From: Hondaea fermentalgiana
Taxonomy: Eukaryota; Sar; Bigyra; Thraustochytrida; Thraustochytriidae
Assembly (NCBI GenBank): GCA_014084085.1
Contig: NPFB01000017.1
Coordinates: 124,612-188,611 of the forward strand
Length of the DNA: 64,000 nucleotides
Reading direction: 5' to 3'
This document shows, piece by piece, positions 9,879-18,420 of this stretch (the stretch's first letter is position 1; each line of letters begins with the position of its first letter). Below the pieces are notes generated by a model, which was not told the origin of the DNA, made no database searches, and saw only the letters and a program-made list of their open reading frames with translations. The position numbers were made by a program, and so were the translations under genes.

Positions 9879-11075
9879 ATGCAGGCCGCCATGAAGATCG
9901 CCACCCGCGCGGGCGTGCCCCACAAGGCCGCCCGGGGATTCAGCACGAGCGCCACCTTCGACCTGCCCGTCGACTTCAAGGGACACCTCTGCGAGCCGCC
10001 CCCGCAACAGGCCGAGGCCACCAAGGAGGAGCTCCTCGAGTACCACAAGAACATGTTCCTCATCCGCCGCATGGAGATCGCCGCCGATGGCGAGTACAAG
10101 GCCCGCAACATCCGCGGCTTTTGCCATCTCTACGACGGACAGGAGGCCATCGCCCAGGGTATCGAGGCCGCCTTTACGCGCGAGGACGACGTCATCACCA
10201 CCTACCGCTGCCACGGTATGGCCCTCGTGCGCGGCTCCTCGGTCCAGGCCATCTTTGAGGAGCTCCTCGGCTTCCGCAACGGTGTCTCCCGCGGTAAGGG
10301 TGGCTCCATGCACATGTACAACAAGTCCTCCAACTTTTACGGTGGTGCTGCCATCGTCGGTGCCCAGGTCCCCATCGGCGCCGGCCTCGGCTTCAGCCAC
10401 AAGTACCGCCGCGAGAACGAGAGCGACAAGATGAACGTCTCCATCGCCATGTACGGTGATGGCTCCGCCAACCAGGGCCAGGTCTGGGAGGCCGCCAACA
10501 TGGCCGCTCTCTGGAAGCTCCCCGTCATCTTCGCCTGCGAGAACAACGAGTACGGCATGGGTACCAGTGTCAACCGCTCGTCCTACATTACCGAATACTA
10601 CAAGCAGGGTAACACCATCCCGGGTATCTTCATTGACGGTATGGACGTTCTCGCCGTCCGCGAGGGCATGAAGTTCGTCAAGGACTACTGCGGATCCGGA
10701 AACGGTCCCATGTACGTCGAGCTCAAGACCTACCGTTACCACGGTCACTCCATGTCTGACCCCGGTATCTCTTACCGCACCCGTGACGAGGTCACCAACG
10801 TGCGCCAGAGCCGCGACCCCATCGAGCTCGTCAAGAAGCGCCTTGTCGAGGCCGGCTTCTCGACCGAGGATGAGCTCAAGGAGATCGAGAAGGCCCTCCG
10901 CAAGGAAGTCCAGGATGCCCTCAAGGCTGCCAAGGAGTCCTCCGTCCCGGATGACTCCGAGCTTGCCACTGACATTTACACCACTGGCAAGAAGATGGGC
11001 GACGGCCCGCGCCTCGAGTCCGAGATGCCCTCGGTCGTTCGCATGCCGGACATTACCAACAACCTCCACTACTAA
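9879..11075 (+). CDS. PDHA1: pyruvate dehydrogenase E1 alpha subunit, mitochondrial
   Basis: This 398-residue protein is the alpha subunit of pyruvate dehydrogenase (E1), which decarboxylates pyruvate using thiamine diphosphate in the mitochondrial matrix. The first ATG in frame is at 9879 in the context GAAAATG; nine upstream codons have no ATG. An Arg/Ala-rich presequence (MQAAMKIATRAGVPHKAARGFSTS) looks like a mitochondrial targeting peptide. GFCHLYDGQEAIAQG, YRCHGMAL and GKGGSMHMY are E1-alpha hallmarks. The thiamine-diphosphate motif GDGSANQGQ begins at residue 193 and ends with CENNEYGMGTS. The phosphorylation loop YRYHGHSMSDPGISYR (about 286-301) keeps the serines used by PDH kinase in other eukaryotes, so regulation by phosphorylation is likely. 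The beta subunit is not in this window. The long antisense frame is a shadow. Confidence 0.97.
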   Translation: MQAAMKIATRAGVPHKAARGFSTSATFDLPVDFKGHLCEPPPQQAEATKEELLEYHKNMFLIRRMEIAADGEYKARNIRGFCHLYDGQEAIAQGIEAAFTREDDVITTYRCHGMALVRGSSVQAIFEELLGFRNGVSRGKGGSMHMYNKSSNFYGGAAIVGAQVPIGAGLGFSHKYRRENESDKMNVSIAMYGDGSANQGQVWEAANMAALWKLPVIFACENNEYGMGTSVNRSSYITEYYKQGNTIPGIFIDGMDVLAVREGMKFVKDYCGSGNGPMYVELKTYRYHGHSMSDPGISYRTRDEVTNVRQSRDPIELVKKRLVEAGFSTEDELKEIEKALRKEVQDALKAAKESSVPDDSELATDIYTTGKKMGDGPRLESEMPSVVRMPDITNNLHY

Positions 11076-11980
11076 AGAAGCAATCCTCCTCCCCAACCAA
11101 ATCACCCCCAAATACTCGCTCCTTTAAAAACCTTCTTCCCTCCGTCCTTCCCTCTCCTTATCCTAAACCTCGTCTTCTCCTTCCTCCACTCTAAACTCTG
11201 GGTCCACGCCGCCGCGCTTCGAAAGGGACTCGAGCGTGCGATCCGTCTTTTCCCCCATTCAACAAGTCTCGGTCGTCTCCCTCCCCGCGCATGCGATGCT
11301 TCTCAGCATCAGGGGAACAGAAAGCGGTGACAGGTGTTTCTTTCTTCGCTTTCTCCCGAGTCTCTGCAGCAGCCGAGGGTTCACTTTTTCGCAATCGACC
11401 CGACACGTTTTGCGTGCCGACGTGCCAAACTTGCGTCGGCCGATCATTCAATAGCAAGGTGTCTAACGTAAAGTAAAGAGCGAAGAAGTGTCTTCTTCGT
11501 GCAATGTTGTCTGGCTTTTTCCTTTGTTTTGTCTCGTGAGCGGGCGAAGTGAAAATTTTGCCTTTGTTCCCTTAAATTCTGCGAGAGAAGGAAAAGAAAG
11601 GGATCTCCGCTACGAATGTCAAAAGCCGTCATCGTAGCTTTTTTCTCGCATTCTTTCGGGAGCGCTCGACTTTTTTGACACAAAAATAAAAATGCTACTT
11701 GTTTCTAAATCTTTTCTTCTCTCCCTTGTTCTGGCACAGACAGGGCTGATGGATTTTCCAAGAAAAGTTTCTCCGCTGCAAATAGCTTTCCCACTACACT
11801 CAGACGACACAATCGGTTGCTTCTCCAGCTTTCGCCCCACCTCAAACGACTCACAGCGTTGACACTCTTCTTTATATTTTACTGATGGGTAGGTTTTTAT
11901 TAAAACGACCAACCGCGCCTTGCAGCATCCGAAGTTGCCAACTTGTTGCTTTGTATCTTTTGTTTCTGGACTCGCGCATG
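11076..11980. other. intergenic between convergent genes
   Basis: The PDH E1-alpha and SH3-like genes converge here. The first 120 bases are C/T-rich (CTCCTTTAAAAACC..., CTTCCCTCC), probably the 3' UTR of the PDH gene. A 133-codon frame on the minus strand (11619-12020) shows no domain and overlaps the end of the next gene, so I do not call it. Confidence 0.5.
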
Positions 11981-12577
11981 TCAATAGCCAGTTGCCGCGG
12001 AAGGTGCATCGAGGCTCCACGAACGCATCATGAGCCGCAAGGCGCGCATGTCAGCCTCGAGTTGTTTGACGCGAAAGCGGAGCTGATTGTGCTCTTCCAG
12101 TGATACAGGTCGAGAGAGGTCCTCATTTGCAGCCAAAGGCGTCATAGCACCTGCGTCTCGAGGCATGTACTGATTCACGAGCGGCTGTCCGCGCAAAGGC
12201 GTTGAAGGCGCCCGCGACGGCGGCACGGCTTGGTGTTGAGGTTGAGGCTGATACTGCGATTGTGGTGCCTGGGCTTGCGGCGCTGGCGGTGCCTGTGGCT
12301 GCGACTTCAGCGTCGTTGACGTGGCTTGGGATTGCAAATTACCCGTGTAGTTCTCATTGCCCGCAACTACGAGAAGAGCACGATCGCCCATACGTGTCAT
12401 GGCCCATGCTTGAGTGCCCTTGAAGTCTACACATGCCCAATCGCCCTCCATGCGAATCAGCGGAATGGCTTCATGCTCGCCAATCGTGCCGACCACCTCG
12501 CCCTCCGTGCTCGGCGACGCGCGCACATTGATGCGCGCGCCTTCAGGAAGGTCTCCCGCAAGCTGAATGTAGTCTTG

Positions 12578-12611
<34 letters not shown>

Positions 12612-13021
12612 GGTGGCATGGGCGCCGAAGACGGCATGGGCTGAGATTGTTGCGCATCCTGAGATCCCGCAGCGGGCTCATCGCCGGCTGGCGACGCCGG
12701 AAGCTCGCCGCTCTCGCAAATGGCCGTGAGGGCATCTTTGATAACTGCAATGAGTTTGTGCGATCGTACGCTGATGTTTCGCGTGGCTCCCGGCGCAAAA
12801 ATCTTGCGCACAGCCTCGTCGCCCTCCATGGGCGGCAAGTTGTCCACCTTATCCTGCATATCCGCAATTTTGTCCACATCAAACTTGAGCAGCTTGCCTT
12901 CGATGACTTCCAGCACTGAGAACTTATCGAAGAATCGCAACGCAGCATCCGTTTTGCACGCAGCGTCCACTGCTCCGGGCGGAGCGCCCTCCCAGAACTT
13001 TTGCACGTCCTCGAACTCCAT
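11981..13021 (-). CDS. poly-Q protein with an SH3-like domain and C-terminal coiled coil
   Basis: The first ATG in frame is at 13021 (context AAAAGATGG), giving 346 residues; about 85 upstream codons are open but contain no ATG. Residues 1-100 are helical and mostly acidic. A CAG-encoded run of 12 Gln follows PMPP. Next comes a bacterial-type SH3 (SH3_3-like) segment: INVRASPSTEGEVVGTIGE, then WACVDFKGTQAWAM. The next hundred residues are rich in Pro, Gln and Ala, and the C-terminus has a short heptad-like segment (LEEHNQLRFRVKQLEADMRALRLMM). Order and composition suggest an adaptor protein, and the N-terminal helical part looks dynactin/peroxin-like only in a very general way. I do not recognise the family. 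It is divergent from the downstream oxygenase gene with about 560 bases between starts. Confidence 0.7.
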
Positions 13022-13583
13022 CTTTTCCAAGCTTGCCTGCTCGCTTGCTCGCGTGCTCGCTTGCCGCCACCGCAAACCCGACTCGCACGCAGTTTCCGCA
13101 CACGCAGAAGACCGAAAGCCCTTGCACCCTTTGTTCTTCGCGCCACGCGGGGTCGACCTTCGCCTTCTCTTTTGCGAACTGATCTCGTCGACGTCAAGCC
13201 TGCGCGCTGGTGCGTTATCGCTCCCTGAGAATGATGATTGTGTGACGGATAACTGCCGACTCCAGAGGCCCAACACTCAGCGTTCCCGGTATTCTACAAG
13301 CTCCAATTGATACACAAGTTCTGCAAGATCTGTCGGTGCGGCCGCCTTACCGTCTCTCTCTCTCTCTCTCTCTCTCTCTCCCACTCTGTCTCGGAGCAAA
13401 TCGAAATCGACGAGATCCTGAGGGAAAAGCAAAAGCGACACGAGGGAAAGCGCGCGCGCAGGCGTGCAGACCTGCAACGCCAAGAAGGAGTCGCTCGGGC
13501 GCCGGCGACGGACCTGCGCCGAGGCGCGGCGGCGAGAAGACGCGGTGGTAGGAAAACAGGGCAAAGCCTTCCCGGCCCTCACA
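13022..13583. other. divergent promoter region with CT run
   Basis: This 562-base region lies between the starts of the SH3-like gene (left) and the first oxygenase-VHL gene (right). A pure CT dinucleotide run sits at 13352-13381, about 200 bases upstream of the oxygenase ATG. Forty open codons precede that ATG, including an upstream ATG-less stretch rich in Arg, which does not look like protein. Confidence 0.5.
13352..13381. repeat. CT dinucleotide repeat
   Basis: About fourteen perfect CT units on the sense strand of the downstream gene, in its presumed promoter or 5' UTR. Confidence 0.95.
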
Positions 13584-15566
13584 ATGACGGAGACGCCGCA
13601 GAAACAGTTGACCCCCGCACGAGGTGCGGCGCCGCAGAGCAGGCGACCGCGAGCGCTGGCGCTGGCGCTGGCGCTGGTGCTAGCGCTAACGCTGTCCTCG
13701 ACCGCAGAGGGCTCTTGGCTCTCCGATGTGAAGGAATTCTTCTTTGGCTCCGAAAGTGAAAGCGAGATCGCCGGAACCCTATCCAACAACAAGAAGAAGA
13801 GCGAACGACCCAAGCCGCAACCCCCGCATGCCGAAGGGCTCGTGATCGCGGACTACAGCGACATGAGCCTCAACAAGGTGATGCAAGGTGGGCGCGTCGT
13901 GGATCTTGTCTCGGGCCTTCACTTTGACTCCATCCTGCAAGACTCCCCCGACGAGATCCGACCCGCTTCGGTGGTGGCATTCTTCGATTCCAATGATGAA
14001 AAGTGCTTGAAAGAGTACAAGGCTCTTAACTGGATGAACCTTGTAGAGACCAAACTTCCTGCTCGGGAACTTCTCTTTGCCAGCCGCTACGACATGCACG
14101 CGGCCCCTCGGCGTGCCTGGTACAAGTTCACACCTGAGATGGACCTTGCCAAGCGCTTTGGTGTTACGCAGTGCCCTGAAATTGTCTTTGTGCCTCGCTC
14201 ATGCAACGGCTGGACCGAGTGGTGCAGCCGCGGCGCCGATCCGGAAGACACCGACGTGGAACTCATTGGTTGCGCTGATTTCAAGGAACAGTGCACAAAC
14301 ACCATCAAGTGGAACGGTAAGGGTGATCTGACGTCCTGGATCAAGGATCACATTCAGTCTGAGGGCCGCCCGAAGCTTTCCAAGTATCTTGGCACCTACA
14401 AGGATCAGAACTTGTGGCTCCGTAGGCGCGAGGAAACGACCACCTCTACGATGTTGCGCAACCTTTATCTGGCGCAGGCCTTTCCCGCGTTCACCCCTCG
14501 TGGCTTCAAGGCCATGCCGGTTCCCCAAGAGTTCATGAAGTTTCTCACTGATTTTGTCGACCGTCACAAGAACGCCAAGCGCACAGAGCACTGGGAAGCA
14601 GCGTCGACGCAAATGTCCTTTCACGAAACGCCGACTGATTTCACTGATCTTGACCGCGAGCGGGCTTACGCGAACCGCATGGCCAATCAGTACATCAAGC
14701 CTCTGGTTGAGGAGTGGTCCCAAATGGGTGATCTGGAGCTGACTGCTTTCTACGGCGTGCGCCACTACAAGCATGGCAACTGGCTTCGCTCGCACATTGA
14801 CCGCATCGACTCGCACGTGCTGTCAGTGACGATCACAGTGGCCAAGGGTCCTTTCGAGGGAAACGCCGCCTGGCCTCTTGAGGTGGTTGACTGGAATGGC
14901 GACCACGTGCGCTATGAGCACCCCGCTGGTAGCATGGTGCTCTACGAGTCTTCCAAGCTGCCGCACGGTCGCCCGTATCCGAACCAAGGCGGGGAGCATC
15001 TCGGGGCCTTTATTCATTTCAAGCCTCGGTCCGCTGGCGCCGACATGAACCGTCGCTGGGACGATATCGCGAGAGTGGCGCGCGCACACCAAGCCGGATT
15101 CACCTCGTACAAGAACTACAAGCAGACCTCAATCATTGATCCGGATCCGGCAACCATTGAGTATGCGAGCAAGCGCTTCGGCGAGGGCACAAATTGGAAG
15201 CCTGTGGGCAAGCGCAGTGCCAGCAACGATGACGATGATGACGATGAAAAGGTCTCGAATGGCTCGTTTGCTGTCGATTTTAAAAATGGCGCGGATCGCC
15301 CGCTCGATTTGCACTGGGTGCGTCCTGATGGCGGCAAGGTGCTTCAGGGTACTCTTGGACGTGGCACGCAAATGACAGTGACGACCTTTCGCGGTCATCG
15401 CTTTGCCTTTACCGAAAAGGGTGGCGACAAGGCTCTTCCGGATGGCGTCTTTACGATGGAGGCCGGACGCTCCATCGTCAAGTACTCTCTCACGCAGGCC
15501 GGCACCCCGCGGAACCCCGAGACGAAGTTTGCGGACAAGGTCCGAGAACGTATCAAGCTGGAGTAA
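13584..15566 (+). CDS. secreted thioredoxin-like / prolyl-4-hydroxylase-type oxygenase / VHL beta-like fusion, copy 1
   Basis: From the ATG at 13584 the protein has 660 residues. A hydrophobic Leu/Ala core after RRPRA (about 20-42) is a signal peptide or anchor, so it enters the secretory pathway. Residues about 110-280 look like a degenerate thioredoxin fold (SVVAFFDS..., LAKRFGVTQCPEIVFVP) without a CxxC. Residues about 300-480 resemble 2-oxoglutarate/Fe(II) oxygenases of the prolyl-4-hydroxylase type. The likely iron ligands are H404 and D406 (SHIDRIDSH) and distal H461 (KLPHGRPY). The basic residue usually found about ten positions after the distal His is not evident, so cosubstrate binding may differ. 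After an Asp run (DDDDDDD), residues about 558-608 (AVDFKNGADRPLDLHWV, TTFRGHRFAF) resemble the VHL beta domain, which binds hydroxyproline in animals. A possible AATAAA lies 11 bases after the stop. The paralogue lies tail-to-tail downstream. Substrate is unknown. Confidence 0.85.
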   Translation: MTETPQKQLTPARGAAPQSRRPRALALALALVLALTLSSTAEGSWLSDVKEFFFGSESESEIAGTLSNNKKKSERPKPQPPHAEGLVIADYSDMSLNKVMQGGRVVDLVSGLHFDSILQDSPDEIRPASVVAFFDSNDEKCLKEYKALNWMNLVETKLPARELLFASRYDMHAAPRRAWYKFTPEMDLAKRFGVTQCPEIVFVPRSCNGWTEWCSRGADPEDTDVELIGCADFKEQCTNTIKWNGKGDLTSWIKDHIQSEGRPKLSKYLGTYKDQNLWLRRREETTTSTMLRNLYLAQAFPAFTPRGFKAMPVPQEFMKFLTDFVDRHKNAKRTEHWEAASTQMSFHETPTDFTDLDRERAYANRMANQYIKPLVEEWSQMGDLELTAFYGVRHYKHGNWLRSHIDRIDSHVLSVTITVAKGPFEGNAAWPLEVVDWNGDHVRYEHPAGSMVLYESSKLPHGRPYPNQGGEHLGAFIHFKPRSAGADMNRRWDDIARVARAHQAGFTSYKNYKQTSIIDPDPATIEYASKRFGEGTNWKPVGKRSASNDDDDDDEKVSNGSFAVDFKNGADRPLDLHWVRPDGGKVLQGTLGRGTQMTVTTFRGHRFAFTEKGGDKALPDGVFTMEAGRSIVKYSLTQAGTPRNPETKFADKVRERIKLE

Positions 15567-15821
15567 TGCATCATAAAATAAATCACGCGATATGATTTGT
15601 GTGTGTTTAAATCCTGAAATGGGAGGCGGGACAACATGGCGATCTTGGCTGAAGTCATTGTCAAGTATAAATTTCACTTTCTTTGTGCAGACTTTTTGGG
15701 CCCATTCTGAGAAATCCCAACAAGGAAGATGATGTATACAGTCACAAATTGATCATTCAAAGAAAGTGAAACAAACATCGCAACGTGTATTGCGCGTGAG
15801 TGCGTAATCAGAGCCTTGCGG
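15567..15821. other. short convergent spacer between oxygenase paralogues
   Basis: These 255 AT-richer bases hold both 3' ends. AATAAA at 15577-15582 may serve the left gene. No stem-loop or gene stands out. Confidence 0.5.
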
Positions 15822-17708
15822 TCAGTTGGTCGAGTACACGTATGTCTTGCGACCCTTTTCGACAGTCATGGTGCCTCCAGGAAGAGGCCTTGGCGTCTCT
15901 TTGCCCTTGCCTGGAAGCGTAGACGACCAAAAGAACTTGTGGCCACGGTACGAGCCAATATCAAAGGACGCGCCCGGTGCAACGGTGCCTTGATGTACAG
16001 GAGTATCGTCGTGGCCCTGCCAGTATACAGCGAGGGTCTTTGAATGCTTGTTTTTGAAAGTGACGGGGATCTGATCGTTGCGCAGATTGGACTCAGCATC
16101 CTTCTTATGTCTCCATCGCGTGCCCTTGCCATATTCTACGCTGGAAAAGTGAGGTGCCTGGGGCTCCTCGGAGGGCGTGCTACGATATCCGGCATATTGC
16201 GAATTACGTCGCTGGTGCGCACGTGCGGTGGCCACGATATCATCCCATTTGCCAGCCTCTTCAGTGTGCATAGACTTGGGCTTGAAATGCGCAAAGCAGC
16301 CCACGTGCGTGCCGCCTTCATTCTTGAAGGGCCGGCCATGAAGCAGCTTGGACGACTCGTAGAGAACCATGGTCCCGCCCGGGTGCTCGTAGCGCACGTG
16401 ATCTCCGTTCCAGTCCACGACCTCCAGAGGCCAAGGGTGCGCCTTGGACTTTTCCTCGTCCAACTTTTTCACGGAAATCGTCACTGAAAGCACGTGCGTA
16501 TCGATGCGGTCAACGTGATTCTTCAAGATCGAGCCATCTGGGTACTCGCGCATGCCATAAAACGACGTGAGCTCGAGCGAGCCGGGCGGGAGATGGGCCC
16601 ATTCTTCGACCAGAGGCTTGAGGTACTTGTTTGCCATGCGGTTCTTTTCGTGACTTTCGCGGTCCATGTCCAAGAAGCTCGTAGGCGTCTCGTGAAAGCC
16701 CATTTGCGTGGATTCAGCGTCCCAGTACTCAGTGCGACGATGTTTCTCGTTGCGTGTAAAGAAAGAATCGAGCCATTTACGGAAACCGTCTGGAATCGGC
16801 ATTGCCTTGAATCCGCGCGGCGTGAAAGCAGGAAAAGCCTGTGAAAGGTAAATGTTGCGCATGTGGTTGTCGGTGGTCGTGCTGTCGCGACCCTTGATCC
16901 ACTTTCCTTGATCCTCGAGGGTCTCGAGGAAGCCGCTAATGGCCGGCTCACCTTGAGCATCAACAAGTTGGGAAATCCAGGCTTGGAGGTTTTCCTCTGC
17001 CTGGGCATCCCACTTCTGGGTTCCATTGCAGGACTCAACAAAACCTTCGCAGCCCATGTATTGAATGCCTTCTGCATCAGTGTCACGAACGCACCATTCT
17101 GTGAGGCCGTTGCAGGTGCGCGGGGCAAAGACAACTTCTGGGCATTGCGTGACGCCGAAGCGCTTGGCAAGGTCCATTTCGGGCGTAAACTTGTACCATG
17201 CACGGCGCGGGGCCGCATGCATGTCGTAACGAGCGGTCATGAGACGCTCGCGGGCGGGTAGCTCGCGCTCAGCAAGCTGATCCCAATTCAGCTCGCTGTA
17301 CTTTGCCATGCATGAATCGTCGTTACTGTCGTAGAATACGACCACGCTCGGAGGGCGCATCTCATCGGGAGTGTCCTGCATGAGGTCATCGAAGTGAATT
17401 GCGTTCACGAGGTCAATGACGCGAGACTGAAGTCGAACTTTGGGAAGGCTTCCTTGCGGTGCGCTGTGATCGAAAACCTCGACGTGCGCCGCGTGCTCGA
17501 CTTGAGCCGTCTCCGTAGGCGCGTACGCGGTGCGTCCGAGCGCGCCGGCTACGGTCTCGCTCACAGCATCCATGACCTGCTCCAGCAGGCCTTCTCCGGG
17601 GGTAACGCTCACACACATGGCCAGAAGCGCCAGTGCGAGCGCGGCCAGCTTGGCGAAGCCGCTCTCGCGGCGGCCGCTGCGCGCCGAAGCCGGTCGCGTC
17701 GCGGTCAT
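15822..17708 (-). CDS. secreted thioredoxin-like / prolyl-4-hydroxylase-type oxygenase / VHL beta-like fusion, copy 2
   Basis: The chosen ATG at 17708 starts 628 residues with a signal-peptide-like core (KLAALALALLAMCVSV) after an Arg-rich start. Upstream codons are open for 230 residues but read as low-complexity Arg/Pro sequence with no domain. The body aligns by eye along its whole length with copy 1, with shared blocks such as RYDMHAAPRRAWYKFTPEMD, AFPAFTPRGFKAMP and EVVDWNGDHVRYEHP. The putative iron ligands are conserved at H398, D400 (NHVDRIDTH) and H457 (LLHGRPF). The C-terminal VHL beta-like region (about 546-592) is clearer here: VTFKNKHSKTLAVYW and GSYRGHKFFW, where human VHL has a related SYRGHLW. 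Neither copy ends in a KDEL-type retrieval signal. Because the two genes converge, they form an inverted duplication rather than a tandem repeat. Confidence 0.85.
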   Translation of the reverse strand: MTATRPASARSGRRESGFAKLAALALALLAMCVSVTPGEGLLEQVMDAVSETVAGALGRTAYAPTETAQVEHAAHVEVFDHSAPQGSLPKVRLQSRVIDLVNAIHFDDLMQDTPDEMRPPSVVVFYDSNDDSCMAKYSELNWDQLAERELPARERLMTARYDMHAAPRRAWYKFTPEMDLAKRFGVTQCPEVVFAPRTCNGLTEWCVRDTDAEGIQYMGCEGFVESCNGTQKWDAQAEENLQAWISQLVDAQGEPAISGFLETLEDQGKWIKGRDSTTTDNHMRNIYLSQAFPAFTPRGFKAMPIPDGFRKWLDSFFTRNEKHRRTEYWDAESTQMGFHETPTSFLDMDRESHEKNRMANKYLKPLVEEWAHLPPGSLELTSFYGMREYPDGSILKNHVDRIDTHVLSVTISVKKLDEEKSKAHPWPLEVVDWNGDHVRYEHPGGTMVLYESSKLLHGRPFKNEGGTHVGCFAHFKPKSMHTEEAGKWDDIVATARAHQRRNSQYAGYRSTPSEEPQAPHFSSVEYGKGTRWRHKKDAESNLRNDQIPVTFKNKHSKTLAVYWQGHDDTPVHQGTVAPGASFDIGSYRGHKFFWSSTLPGKGKETPRPLPGGTMTVEKGRKTYVYSTN

Positions 17709-18420
17709 GCTGGCTCGCCCTTCCCACCTCCTCCGGACTCCTCTCGCGCGTGCAAGGCGGTCGGTCGGTCGGTACCAGCAGCGCTCGTGCGCGTGCGCGT
17801 GCGCGTGCGCGTCTCCCTCGTCAGCGGCCGCCAGCTGCAGCCAGAGCAGCTCTCCCTGCGCTCGCGTTCGGGGTTTGCCCTCGGTGTTCGTCTTCTCTGC
17901 CCAACCCTGATCTCGCCTTCTCTTGCTGCTGTTGTTATTAGTTATGATTGTTATTATGTGCGAGGCTCTTTCCTGTCCTTCTCGCCTTATCCTTATCCTT
18001 TCCTTTCCTTTCCTTTTCTGCGCCACTGCGGCCGGCCGGCGGGCGCGGACGAGGACGAGGACGAGGACGGCGCGGCAAGGCGGTCTGGTCTGGTGTGGTG
18101 CGGTCTGGTCTGGTCTGTCCCCCCGGCCGTGCAAGAGACCGTGGCCGGCCGGCCGCAAGTGACCGGGGCCTCGCCGAAGCGTCCCGGCCGCTTGCTTGCG
18201 CTGCGCGCACCCCGGTGTGTACCGTGCGCGTACCGTTTTAGACGGACAGTGGCGGCGGTGGCTCGGAAGCCGCCACCGTCGGCGCGGGGACGTATAACGG
18301 CACCCTGGAGAAGGGACGTCCGCGTGCGCGGGCCGGAGCGCGGCCGGACGGAAAGCAAATGAATTGGCTGCCACTGGTTGCCTAGTTCGTGTTTTCATAA
18401 TTTGTCTAACATAGGCCTAT
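17709..18420. other. intergenic, GC-rich
   Basis: Upstream region of oxygenase copy 2. It contains a GCGTGC alternating run (about 17790-17815), a CTTTC run (about 17998-18016) and a GGACGA run (about 18048-18070). Long frames over it are compositional artefacts. Confidence 0.5.

Noticed and set aside
9831..11111. 426-codon antisense frame
   Set aside because: Mirrors PDH E1-alpha codon for codon because of strong third-position G/C bias.
11619..12020. 133-codon minus-strand frame after the SH3-like gene
   Set aside because: Overlaps the 3' end of that gene in another frame and shows no domain or signal peptide.
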